Assembly (NCBI GenBank): GCA_035538335.1
Contig: DATLKN010000031.1
Coordinates: 62,001-126,000, forward strand
Length of the DNA: 64,000 bases
Origin: AP-15 sp035538335
GTDB taxonomy: Bacteria > Pseudomonadota > Alphaproteobacteria > ATCC43930 > CGMCC-115725
Direction: 5' to 3'
The stretch's first letter is position 1. Each line of letters starts with the position of its first letter. The translations under genes were made by a program, and so were the position numbers. The notes beneath the pieces were generated by a model, which worked only from the letters and a program-made list of their open reading frames with translations, was not told the DNA's origin and made no database searches. Shown piece by piece: positions 1 to 7,347 of this stretch.

Positions 1-114
1 CCACTCAGGCGCGGCCGCGCGCTCGCTCGACCGCAAAGTTGGGGCCGATTGCGCGCTTCTTGAAATGAAATAATCCGATAAGAATTATTCCGGATGGAGA
101 TATATATATCGCCT

Positions 115-1110
115 ATGGATATCCGGCAGATCGAATTGTTTATCGCGGCGGCCGAGGAGCAGAATTTCACCCGTGCCGCCCGGCGCGAGCACATCGTCCA
201 GTCGGGTCTTTCGGTCGCGATCCGCGCGCTCGAGAACGAACTGGGAGCGCAGCTGTTCGCGCGCAGCACGCGGCGCGTGCAACTGAGCGAAGCCGGACGC
301 CGCTTTCTGCCCGAGGCGCGGCGCGTGCTTCTCGCCGTCAAGGCCGCCCGCGACGCCGTCGCTGCTCTCAAAGGAGGACTCGTCGGCCGACTGGCGATCG
401 GGGCAGTCCAGAGCCTCCACCCGCTGCTTGATCTCCCGGCCCTGCTTCAAGCTTTCCGGAAGCGTTATCCGATGGTCGAGATCGTCGTGCGCGGCAATAC
501 TTTTACTGACGTGCTGGGTCAGGCGCTGCGCGATGGCAGTCTCGATCTCGCGTTCATGCCCGTCTCGGAAGTCTTGCCAACGGGCTTGGCACACGATGTC
601 CTGTTTTCGGAGCCGATGGTCGTCGTTGCGTCCGCGGACCATGCAATAGGCCGCCGCCGTGAAATCACGCTGCCCGAATTGGCAAGCGAAGAATTCGTCG
701 ATTTCTCGCCGCGCATGGGAACGCGATATGTCGTCGATCAGATGTTTTTGCTGGAGGGGGTCACCCGTCGTATCGGCTTCGAGGTGGAGAATCTCGAGCT
801 ACTTTTCCAATTTGTCCGGCACGGGTTGGGGCTGGCCATCGTGCCGCGCGCGATCGCGACAGGCCGCGATTTGGCGGCGGTCAACCTTACCCCGGCGAGT
901 GGTCAGCCTCTGCCGCGCTGGGAGCTTGGGCTTTTCCGCGTCAATATAGGGGGACAGCTGTCAGCCAACCCGGCGGCCGACACATTCCGGGCGATGGTCG
1001 AGGAGGCTTTGAACCGCGCGCCCCATAGCCGCTCGCCGGAAGAGCCCCGGCGGCATTGCGCACCGCGGCGGGTCGGTGATCAAGCGGTGGATGATCCAGG
1101 GTCGCCTTAG
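115..1110 (+). CDS. LysR-family transcriptional regulator (upstream copy)
   Basis: A typical LysR regulator: the N-terminal winged HTH begins MDIRQIELFIAAAEE and is followed by a periplasmic-binding-protein-like effector domain (about residues 85-300). The start at 115 fits the family N-terminus; an in-frame ATG at 94 adds seven residues (MEIYISP) and has no better ribosome site. The family usually ends near residue 300. Here about 29 extra residues (from PHSRSPEEP to the stop) read through sequence that appears to belong to an IS66 remnant, so the original C-terminus was probably replaced. A degenerate half of the ATTCC-N5-GGAAT palindrome lies at 87-101. Target genes are unknown; the converging catabolic gene row on the minus strand is the obvious candidate. 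Confidence 0.85.
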   Translation: MDIRQIELFIAAAEEQNFTRAARREHIVQSGLSVAIRALENELGAQLFARSTRRVQLSEAGRRFLPEARRVLLAVKAARDAVAALKGGLVGRLAIGAVQSLHPLLDLPALLQAFRKRYPMVEIVVRGNTFTDVLGQALRDGSLDLAFMPVSEVLPTGLAHDVLFSEPMVVVASADHAIGRRREITLPELASEEFVDFSPRMGTRYVVDQMFLLEGVTRRIGFEVENLELLFQFVRHGLGLAIVPRAIATGRDLAAVNLTPASGQPLPRWELGLFRVNIGGQLSANPAADTFRAMVEEALNRAPHSRSPEEPRRHCAPRRVGDQAVDDPGSP

Positions 1111-1200
1111 TGCCAAGACAGCAATTCGTGGAGCCGGGAAGCGGGATGATCGGCGATGCGGGCGAGCAGATCGGCGAGCCAGGCCTGCGGATTAATTTCA
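1107..1200 (-). mobile_element. IS66-family transposase C-terminal remnant
   Basis: Read on the minus strand, this stretch encodes INPQAWLADLLARIADHP followed by ASRLHELLSWH and a TAA stop. This is the characteristic extreme C-terminus of the IS66 transposase TnpC (usual form ...DPQAYLADVLARIADHP..ELLPW). No upstream transposase sequence remains. On its inner side it abuts a truncated nucleoside-phosphorylase-like frame, and on its outer side it runs under the C-terminal tail of the LysR gene. It is a decayed insertion and cannot move. The exact outer end of the element is not visible; it may reach about position 1025. Confidence 0.75.
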
Positions 1201-1329
1201 TCGAGCAATCGGACACACGTCCTTTTGCCGCTGCGCTTCGCGCAACAGCTTGGCCGGCTCGAACACCGTCGAGGCGGCGTAATCGTTGCCGGTCAACATC
1301 GGCGGCGGGTTCTTGGTGTCGCGGTTCAT
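1198..1329 (-). pseudogene. Truncated N-terminus of a nucleoside phosphorylase-like protein
   Basis: A 43-codon frame starts MNRDTKNPPPMLTGNDYAA and continues STVFEPAKLLREAQRQK before ending in unrelated residues and TGA. The motif 'S-x-F-x-P-x-x-LLREA-RQK' is recalled from the N-terminus of phosphorylase-superfamily proteins of Rhizobiales, normally about 250 residues or more. The ATG overlaps the TGA of the upstream haloacid dehalogenase (ATGA), so it was the next gene of that operon. The homology stops where the IS66 remnant begins, which points to truncation by insertion followed by deletion. The family assignment is from memory and moderately sure; the truncation is clear. Confidence 0.55.
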
Positions 1330-2024
1330 GCGCCGAGGCGGTCGGCAAGTTCGGCAAAGCCAGCGACAACAAAGTCGCAGGCCGGGTTTGGCGCCGGGTC
1401 GGGCGGGCCGGATGGACCCCATTCGTCGGACCGCCGCACAAAGGCGGTCTGGTAGCCTTCAGCTCGGGCCGCATCGAGATCGAAATTGTGGCACGCTACC
1501 ATCAGGATGTCGCCGGGTGAGGTGGCAAGGTATTTGGCGGCGAGCCGATATGCCTCCGGACGCGTTTTGTAGGCGTGCAGCATCTCGCATGAGATCACTG
1601 CGTCCCATACGATCGAATTGCGGCGTGCCGTATCGATGACCAGCGCCAGGCTTAGAATCGTGAAGGACACGCAAGGGTGGCGGGCGCGCAGCCGCGCCAG
1701 TGCCGGCACGAAATCGGGCCAGGCATCGAGTTTATGCCAGCGGCGCGCAATCGCGCGGCGATCCTCTGTCGTAAAAGCATCGCCCCCCGCCTCGCCGAGC
1801 AGTTCGTCGAGCACATCGCGGTGTACGTCGTCGATGTTGAAGGCAGGGTCGACCGCGCCGATCATCCGCCGCAACGCGCGGCGCCGGTATTCATTGGCGA
1901 ACTCGCGCCAGTCGCGCTCAACCCCGCGCCGCGCGCCGCATTCGCTGAGCACGGCGACGATGCCGCTGTGCCAGTCGAGGATCGTGCCTCCAGTGTCGAA
2001 GGCCAAGACCTTCACGCCTGCCAT
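1326..2024 (-). CDS. Haloacid dehalogenase, type II (HAD superfamily)
   Basis: A 232-residue HAD hydrolase of the L-2-haloacid dehalogenase type. It shows the motif I nucleophile in FDTGGTILDW (Asp9), a motif II Ser in the TILSLAL segment, a motif III Lys in LHAYKTRPEAY, and the acidic motif IV region DILMVACHNFDLDAARAEG, whose N-F-D pattern is typical of type II dehalogenases. Family enzymes replace the halogen of 2-haloalkanoic acids by hydroxyl in the cytoplasm; many members have other or unknown substrates. A strong ribosome site (GGAGTGGAGG) lies directly before the ATG. It is the last intact gene of the minus-strand row that also encodes a haloalkane-dehalogenase-like hydrolase, so a two-step dehalogenation is plausible but unproven. 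Confidence 0.85.
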   Translation of the reverse strand: MAGVKVLAFDTGGTILDWHSGIVAVLSECGARRGVERDWREFANEYRRRALRRMIGAVDPAFNIDDVHRDVLDELLGEAGGDAFTTEDRRAIARRWHKLDAWPDFVPALARLRARHPCVSFTILSLALVIDTARRNSIVWDAVISCEMLHAYKTRPEAYRLAAKYLATSPGDILMVACHNFDLDAARAEGYQTAFVRRSDEWGPSGPPDPAPNPACDFVVAGFAELADRLGA

Positions 2025-2131
2025 CCTCCACTCCTCCCGACGCTAGTTCCCGAAGCGCACTGCCGGCACCATTAACCCGCCGACAAGCTTTCCCGATCGC
2101 GATTGCCGCCGGTCCCAGGCTGCTCTGTGGG

Positions 2132-2530
2132 TCACGACCCTGCCGCGGCCAGCCGATACAGCCGCCCCGTGGCATCCAAATCGGTCAATGTCCAGTCGCC
2201 GCCCACGCCAGCAATCATCCAGCGCAGGATATCCCAGAGATCGCGGTCGACCATTTCCTCGTCGAGCGGCTCCAGCGCCGGGACAAGAGCATAGATCTCC
2301 GCCGCTGCCGGAAAGGGCTCGCCGCTGCGGCCGATGAAGACGAGCGCGTATTCCATTCCCGACGGCGCCACGAGGTAGCCCGGCCTTTGCAAGCCGACGC
2401 TGCCGAGATCAAACGTGTCTGTAAAGAAGGCCCGAAACTCGGGATAGTGGCCGATCCGGTCCTCGGCGAGGACGAACGCCCGGCGCTTGCCCTCGAGCGA
2501 GGGTGTAGTGATCACGTTGACCGCAGCCAT
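2132..2530 (-). CDS. Hypothetical protein, 132 residues
   Basis: No family recognised. The protein is soluble, with no signal peptide or membrane segment; it begins MAAVNVITTPSLEGKR and has an acidic middle (LEPLDEEMVDRDLWD) with a Trp-rich stretch near residues 105-117. One base separates its ATG from the stop of the hydrolase upstream, so it is almost certainly translationally linked to that gene. A 107-base gap follows before the haloacid dehalogenase. Its position inside the operon suggests an accessory role in the same pathway; no function can be given. Confidence 0.7.
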   Translation of the reverse strand: MAAVNVITTPSLEGKRRAFVLAEDRIGHYPEFRAFFTDTFDLGSVGLQRPGYLVAPSGMEYALVFIGRSGEPFPAAAEIYALVPALEPLDEEMVDRDLWDILRWMIAGVGGDWTLTDLDATGRLYRLAAAGS

Positions 2531-2531
2531 T

Positions 2532-3449
2532 TCATCGCTCCCCCGGATTGCGCGCCAAGAAGCCGGCGATCAGCGCCGCGATCTCCGGACCCGAATCCTC
2601 CTGGAGGAAATGCCGTCCGGTGACGAGATGCGGGCCTTCGGCATGCGGGAGGAGCTGCTTGAACCGGCCGGCAAAGGTCGCATGGTCAAAGACGTCGTCC
2701 TCACGCCCCCAAACGATCAAGGCTGGCAACTGGCACGCCGCGAGCTCCTTCTCGATCCAGTTAAACCGGTCCAGGGCGCGCGCCGTCGCGTCGAGCGGGA
2801 TCCAGCGCGGCCATGTCCAGGTGAGCAGACGAGACGCCGGGTCCGGCAATACCCATTGGTATGCCTGTTGCGCGCGCCTGCGAAACTTGTCCCGGTCGAC
2901 CACTGACAGGTAGACTCCGCGCCCCGCAAGCGCGTTGTGGCGGCCGAGAAGATAGGGGCCGACGAGCGGCGCGTGCATCATCCGCCACGGGAAGATGCGC
3001 GTGTGGAACTCGGCGGGCGGCAGCGGCCACGCCCAAGTGCTCATGACGACGAGCGCCGCCACGCGGTCGCGGTTCGACAGCGCGAAGCCGAGGCCGGTCG
3101 GCCCGCCCCAGTCGTGACAGACGAGGGTTATCTGGCGCAGGTCGAGCCGGCGCAGCAGCGCCGTCAGGTTCGCGATGTGCCCATCGAGGCTGTGTGTCTC
3201 TTCCCGGGTCGGCTTTTCCGAGTGGCCGAACCCGATCATGTCGGGGATGACGACACGATGTCCGGCACGCGTCAGCGGCGCGACAAAGTCGCGGTAGAGA
3301 AAGCCCCAGGTCGGGTTGCCGTGCAGCAGGACGACTGGTTCGCCGCTTCCCTCGTCCACATAATGCATCCGGCAACCATTCACGCGCGCAAACCGGGGCT
3401 GCCACGGCCATTCCTCGCGAATGCCGGCGGGTAACGGGCTTTCCTCCAT
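2532..3449 (-). CDS. Alpha/beta hydrolase, haloalkane dehalogenase-like
   Basis: A 305-residue alpha/beta hydrolase with the haloalkane dehalogenase hallmarks. The oxyanion/halide motif is HGNPTWGFLYR (His43-Arg53). The nucleophile elbow is CHDWGG, with Asp113 in place of the usual Ser and a neighbouring Trp that binds halide in the family. An acid lies in WGREDDVF (residues 248-255), and a catalytic His is in TGRHFLQED (His280). Family enzymes hydrolyse C-X bonds of haloalkanes to alcohols; epoxide hydrolases share the Asp nucleophile and are the main alternative. The DWGG plus N-P-T-W combination favours dehalogenase. It lies between an LLM monooxygenase-like gene (62-base gap) and a small unknown gene (1-base gap). 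Confidence 0.8.
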   Translation of the reverse strand: MEESPLPAGIREEWPWQPRFARVNGCRMHYVDEGSGEPVVLLHGNPTWGFLYRDFVAPLTRAGHRVVIPDMIGFGHSEKPTREETHSLDGHIANLTALLRRLDLRQITLVCHDWGGPTGLGFALSNRDRVAALVVMSTWAWPLPPAEFHTRIFPWRMMHAPLVGPYLLGRHNALAGRGVYLSVVDRDKFRRRAQQAYQWVLPDPASRLLTWTWPRWIPLDATARALDRFNWIEKELAACQLPALIVWGREDDVFDHATFAGRFKQLLPHAEGPHLVTGRHFLQEDSGPEIAALIAGFLARNPGER

Positions 3450-3511
3450 GCCGCGCTCCTGCTGAAATTCGTCTGCTCAACCCCTGCGCCTGCGGGCTGG
3501 CCGCCAGCGCT

Positions 3512-4540
3512 TCAGCGAAAGGCCGGGATGACCTTCGCGGCGAACAGTTCGAGATACGGCTCTGCCCATCGCGGCGGCAGTCCCGGCGGCAATGTCCAAG
3601 AGTAGAAGTGCGTGATCGGGACTTCGTTGCTGAAGTTCCGGATCATGCTGATCGCGGTATCCGGGTCGACCACCTGCAGCAGGCCGCTTTGCCGCAGTGC
3701 CTCGCGGTCGTGCAGGTGCGGGGCAAGCGGTTGCAGTCCGCCTGCCGACAGCCATTCGGAGTAGTTGTTGGCTTGGTAGATGATATGGTCGGCGGCTTCG
3801 GCGAAGGTTTTCTCGGGATCGTCGGATACGATCAGGCACCAGAACCCGCTCGCGAAGCGGACGTTGTCCGTGGCTCGGTTCGCATTCTTCAGCTCGGCGA
3901 TGTAGCGATCGTAGACACCCCGGTTTGCCCCCGGCACCGTGAAGCCGTCGCCGAAGCGGACGGCGCGGCGCAAGGCCGGCGGCGTGAACCCGCCCAGCCA
4001 GATCGGCGGATGCGGCTTCTGGATCGGCGCCGGCGTAACCCTGACGTTATTGAAGTCGAAGAACTCGCTCTTGAAGGTCACCGTCTCTCCCGAAAGCGCC
4101 CGGCGAACGATGTCGAGCGACTGGTCGGTGCGCGCGCCCCGCTGCTTCGAAGGCACGCCGAAGCCCGCGAACTCCTCGCTCTTGAAGCCGATGCCGACGC
4201 CCAGCTCGAAACGGCCGCCCGAGATCACGTCTACGGTGGCGATGTCCTCGGCGAGGCGGATCGGGTTGTGAAAGGGCATCAGCAGCACCCCGGAGGCGAT
4301 GCGGATCCGCTTGGTGCGCGCGGCGATCGCCGCGGCTACCGGCAAAATCGAGGGAAGATAGCCGTCTTCGATGAAGTGGTGCTCCGACAGCCAGACGTCG
4401 TCAAAGCCGTTGTCCTCGCCCCACGCGATCTGGTCGAGGATTTCGCGGTAGAGCCGGTCGGGCGACTGATGCCACTGCGATGGGTTGCGGAAGTCGTACC
4501 AAAGGCCAAAACGTATCTTTCGGCTATCCTGGCTCGTCAT
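3512..4540 (-). CDS. LLM-class flavin-dependent oxidoreductase
   Basis: A bacterial luciferase-like TIM-barrel monooxygenase of about 342 residues, recognised by RFGLWYDFRN near the N-terminus, the DDVWLSEHHF segment, SGRFELGVGIGF, and the substrate/flavin loop LGGFTPPALRRAVRFGDG. Family members use reduced FMN or F420 to oxygenate or desulfonate small substrates; they usually need a separate flavin reductase, which is not seen nearby. The start at 4540 is chosen because AGGAGAGG lies just before this ATG; an upstream ATG at 4567 would add nine residues. It lies 54 bases downstream of the SDR gene on the same strand, in the presumed catabolic operon. Confidence 0.88.
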   Translation of the reverse strand: MTSQDSRKIRFGLWYDFRNPSQWHQSPDRLYREILDQIAWGEDNGFDDVWLSEHHFIEDGYLPSILPVAAAIAARTKRIRIASGVLLMPFHNPIRLAEDIATVDVISGGRFELGVGIGFKSEEFAGFGVPSKQRGARTDQSLDIVRRALSGETVTFKSEFFDFNNVRVTPAPIQKPHPPIWLGGFTPPALRRAVRFGDGFTVPGANRGVYDRYIAELKNANRATDNVRFASGFWCLIVSDDPEKTFAEAADHIIYQANNYSEWLSAGGLQPLAPHLHDREALRQSGLLQVVDPDTAISMIRNFSNEVPITHFYSWTLPPGLPPRWAEPYLELFAAKVIPAFR

Positions 4541-4594
4541 TTGCCTCTCCTGACACATCAGCGACACCGCGAACGGCGCGCCGGGATCACTCGC

Positions 4595-5332
4595 TCAGAT
4601 CTGGCCGGCGCCGCCGTCCACGAACAGCTCGACGCCGGCGATATAGGCGCTGTCGTCGGAGGCGAGGAACACGGCCGCCTTGCCGAGATCGTTGGGCACG
4701 CCAATCCGGCCGAGCGGAACCGAGGCGATGGCCGATGCCCGCGTCTCGTCGGTCATGAACTGCGCGTTGCCGGGCGTATCCGTGTATCCGGGGCTCAACG
4801 CGTTGACCCGGATGCCGCGCCCCTTGAGGTCGGCGGTCCAGCTGCGCGCGAACGAGCGCACCGCCGCCTTTGACGCATTGTACACGGAGAGGGAGGCAAA
4901 GCCCTTGATCGAGGCCATCGAGCCAGTGAGGATCACGGAGGCACCTTCGGCCAGCAGCGGCAGCGCCCTCTGCACGGTGAAGAGCAGCCCGCGCACGTTC
5001 GTGCTGAACGTCTTGTCGAAGTGTTCCTCGGTGATTTCTCCCAACGCACCGAGTTCATAGAAACCGGCATTTGCCGCCAGCACGTCGATGCGTCCTGCCT
5101 CGGCCCGGATCCGCGCAAAGATGCGGTCCAGATCGGCGAGGTCGGAGACATCGCCGCGGAGCCCGGCAGCGTTGCCGCCGATCGCGGCGACCGCCTTGTC
5201 GAGCTGGGATTGCCGCCGGCCGGTGACGAATACGCGGGCGCCTTCCTCCGCGAAACGCTTGGCGATCCCGAGACCGATTCCGACGCTGCCGCCGGTTACC
5301 AGTGCCACTTTGCCTGACAGCTTCCCGGCCAT
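4595..5332 (-). CDS. Short-chain dehydrogenase/reductase
   Basis: A classical SDR of 245 residues. The NAD(P)-binding TGGSVGIG motif is at residues 13-20, ANAG follows strand 4, and the catalytic Ser (LTGSMAS) precedes YNASK. The arginine pair in TGRR after strand 2 suggests NADP(H) preference. It oxidises or reduces an alcohol/carbonyl pair; the substrate cannot be read. GGAGG lies five bases before the ATG, which rejects longer in-frame starts. This is the first gene of the minus-strand row, and its 131-base upstream region holds a perfect ATTCC-N5-GGAAT palindrome, so it probably begins the transcript. Confidence 0.9.
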   Translation of the reverse strand: MAGKLSGKVALVTGGSVGIGLGIAKRFAEEGARVFVTGRRQSQLDKAVAAIGGNAAGLRGDVSDLADLDRIFARIRAEAGRIDVLAANAGFYELGALGEITEEHFDKTFSTNVRGLLFTVQRALPLLAEGASVILTGSMASIKGFASLSVYNASKAAVRSFARSWTADLKGRGIRVNALSPGYTDTPGNAQFMTDETRASAIASVPLGRIGVPNDLGKAAVFLASDDSAYIAGVELFVDGGAGQI

Positions 5333-5422
5333 CGCAACCTCCGACCGCTGTACCCACCTGAATTCGATTGGAAATCTATGGGTCCGCTGTGTCGGGTGTA
5401 GGCAGCGGGTCGGATTAGCAAC

Positions 5423-5439
5423 TATTCCACGGTGGAATA
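5423..5439. promoter_or_regulatory. Candidate LysR operator TATTCC-N5-GGAATA
   Basis: A perfect inverted repeat with six-base arms, TATTCC ACGGT GGAATA, about 90 bases upstream of the SDR start. The same palindrome core recurs before the divergent lysR gene and the MFS gene in this cluster. A T-N11-A type dyad is typical of LysR sites. Binding is inferred. Confidence 0.6.
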
Positions 5440-5463
5440 CCGAAACGAACGGCGTCGCCCGAC

Positions 5464-6297
5464 TCATGGAAAGAATATCAACGCCTGACCATATAGCTTG
5501 GAAAACCGCACCGTCGGACCCAGGCATCTGCCGGTTGTGAAATCGAACGCGACGACGTCGTTCTGCGCGACGCAGTAGAGGTTGCCGTCCGGACCGAAAC
5601 GCAGGCCGCGCGGCTTGCGGAATTCGGCCGATGCTCCCGGCGAAAAGACCCGAACGAGGTGCCCGTCGGCCGGGTCGTACTCGCGGAGGCCCGTGACGGC
5701 ATCGACCACCCCGAACGGGCGCTCGCTCGATACGATTATGTTTCCGTTGGGCGCGATCGCGAGGTCGAGCGGACTGAGGTCCGGATCTGCGACGAGGGGG
5801 AGCGGCCGTGTACCGCCGTTCGCGGCAAATGCGAGGATCGCGTCGTCTCCTTCGCCCTCGGGCCCGATCCCAGAAGCGAGGAAGAGCCGGCCGTCGCGGC
5901 CGAAGGCGAAGCCGCGGGGAAACGGCACGATGCCGGGCGGGAGAATATGTTCGCCGGCCGTGCCCAGCTCGACCGGAAAGGCCATGATCGAGCGCGCGCT
6001 CCGCAATCCGACATAGTATCGCCCGTCCGGCCCGAAATTGCCGCCGCCGGGGTTGAGCCCTTCGATCGGGCCGCTGTCGCGAACGACCCGGCCGTCCCGG
6101 TCGAGCGCCAATGCCCGATCGCTGCCGCTGTTGAGAAAGAGCAGTCCCGCTTCCGGATCGACGGCGAGGCCGCGCGGATCCTCGATACGACGGTCGGTGC
6201 TGAAGGCGCCGAGCGGCCGGCCGTCGAAATCGAAGGCGAGGAGCGCGCCATAGCCGTTGCCGTTGGCTCCGGCCGCGCTCGTAACAAGAAGAGGCAT
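5464..6297 (-). CDS. NHL/SMP-30-like beta-propeller protein
   Basis: A 277-residue protein made of repeated 'DPRGLAVDPEAGLLFLNSGS', 'FGPDGRYYVGLRSAR', 'PRGFAFGRDGRLFLASG' and 'PRGLRFGPDGNLYCVAQ' type blades, i.e. about six NHL or SMP-30/gluconolactonase-like propeller blades. No clear signal peptide is present (MPLLVTSAAGANGNG), so it is probably cytoplasmic. Such proteins include lactonases and non-enzymatic sensors; metal-binding residues of true gluconolactonases cannot be confirmed by eye. It is divergent from the lysR gene across a 117-base region that contains the shared palindrome, so co-regulation is likely. Confidence 0.75.
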   Translation of the reverse strand: MPLLVTSAAGANGNGYGALLAFDFDGRPLGAFSTDRRIEDPRGLAVDPEAGLLFLNSGSDRALALDRDGRVVRDSGPIEGLNPGGGNFGPDGRYYVGLRSARSIMAFPVELGTAGEHILPPGIVPFPRGFAFGRDGRLFLASGIGPEGEGDDAILAFAANGGTRPLPLVADPDLSPLDLAIAPNGNIIVSSERPFGVVDAVTGLREYDPADGHLVRVFSPGASAEFRKPRGLRFGPDGNLYCVAQNDVVAFDFTTGRCLGPTVRFSKLYGQALIFFP

Positions 6298-6395
6298 TGT
6301 GGGTGCTCCTGCAACCCGGCTAGTCAGCCGAAGCGTCGCCGGGCAGATCGTTCGTCCCGCGGCGTTATGGTAACCCGGTCGTCGTGATATGTTTT

Positions 6396-6410
6396 ATTCC
6401 GGGAGGGAAT
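6396..6410. promoter_or_regulatory. Candidate LysR operator overlapping the lysR ribosome site
   Basis: ATTCC GGGAG GGAAT: perfect five-base arms with a five-base spacer. The right arm and spacer double as the purine-rich ribosome site (GGGAGGG) of the lysR gene starting at 6415. A bound regulator here would block its own expression and could also act on the divergent propeller gene. This is inferred from sequence and from the two other copies. Confidence 0.6.
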
Positions 6411-6414
6411 GGAG

Positions 6415-7347
6415 ATGGACCGCCTGGCCGCGATGGAAACCTTCGTCCGGGTCATCGAGGCCGGTTCTTTCTCCGGCGCAGCAAAGCAGCTGCATGTCGG
6501 CCAACCGGCCGTCTCCAAGGCGGTCGCGCAGCTAGAAGATCGGCTCGGCGTGCGGCTGCTGCTGCGGTCGACGCACGGCCTGTCACCGACCGAGGCGGGT
6601 CGCAACTTCTACGAGCGCGCCAAACGGTCGATCGAGGAAGCCGACGAGGCGGAACTGGCCGCGCGCGGTGCCGCCGCAGCGCTGACGGGGCGTTTGCGCA
6701 TCTGCGCGGCGGTGAGCTTTGCGCGGCTGCACGTGATACCCCGCCTTGCCGCGTTTCTCGCAGAGCATCCATCGCTCGATGTGGATGTCGTTCTGGACGA
6801 CCGGGATGTCGACCTGATCGAAGCGGGGATAGACGTGGCACTGCGCATGGGCGAACTCGGCGATTCAGCCTTGACCGCCCGCAAGATCGGCCAGTCGCAA
6901 CGCCGCGTGATCGGCGCCCCTTCCTATTTCGAGGCGAAAGGTGTGCCGCACACGCCCGCCGATCTCCTCGCGCATCAAGTTATCATCTACGAGCAGCGTC
7001 CCGGCGGCTCGACTTGGGCGTTCCGTAAAGGAGGCACGGAAACCGCGGTCAGCGTCGGCGGCCGGCTGCGCGTCAGCGCCGCGGAAGGCGTGCGTGAAGG
7101 TGTATTCGCAGGGCTGGGCCTCGCGATTGCCTCGGAATGGCTGTTCGCGCCGGAGCTGGAGTCGGGGGCAGTCAAGTCCGTTCTGGAGGATTGGTCCCTG
7201 CCGCCCGTCGATTTATGGGCGGTGTTCCCGACCGGACGGCAGGCGAGCGCCAAGACGCGGGCCTTTGCGCGCTACATCGAGCAGCAGATTTCTTTCGGTC
7301 AGGAAGAACCCCATCGCCGCCAGCGGCAGCGCAAACCCGATCCATGA
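6415..7347 (+). CDS. LysR-family regulator of the catabolic cluster
   Basis: A LysR regulator of the MDRLAAMETFVRVIEAGSF type (the group resembling DsdC/PecT-like 'single-copy' regulators). The N-terminal HTH includes the segment QPAVSKAVAQLEDRLGVRL, and the effector domain spans about residues 90-295. ATG 6415 is chosen over 6409 because GGGAGGG is seven bases upstream of 6415 but only one base from 6409. The gene is divergent from the propeller gene and its 3' end overlaps the convergent MFS gene by 135 bases. The palindrome across its ribosome site suggests autoregulation. Confidence 0.9.
   Translation: MDRLAAMETFVRVIEAGSFSGAAKQLHVGQPAVSKAVAQLEDRLGVRLLLRSTHGLSPTEAGRNFYERAKRSIEEADEAELAARGAAAALTGRLRICAAVSFARLHVIPRLAAFLAEHPSLDVDVVLDDRDVDLIEAGIDVALRMGELGDSALTARKIGQSQRRVIGAPSYFEAKGVPHTPADLLAHQVIIYEQRPGGSTWAFRKGGTETAVSVGGRLRVSAAEGVREGVFAGLGLAIASEWLFAPELESGAVKSVLEDWSLPPVDLWAVFPTGRQASAKTRAFARYIEQQISFGQEEPHRRQRQRKPDP

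Noticed and set aside
941..1474. A 177-codon minus-strand frame at the left edge
   Set aside because: It runs in the wrong frame through the haloacid dehalogenase, phosphorylase fragment and IS66 remnant, all of which have clear family matches in other frames.
3608..4873. A 421-codon plus-strand open frame opposite the LLM and SDR genes
   Set aside because: It is antisense to two genes with clear family motifs and has no recognisable domain. GC-rich DNA gives long open frames on the opposite strand.
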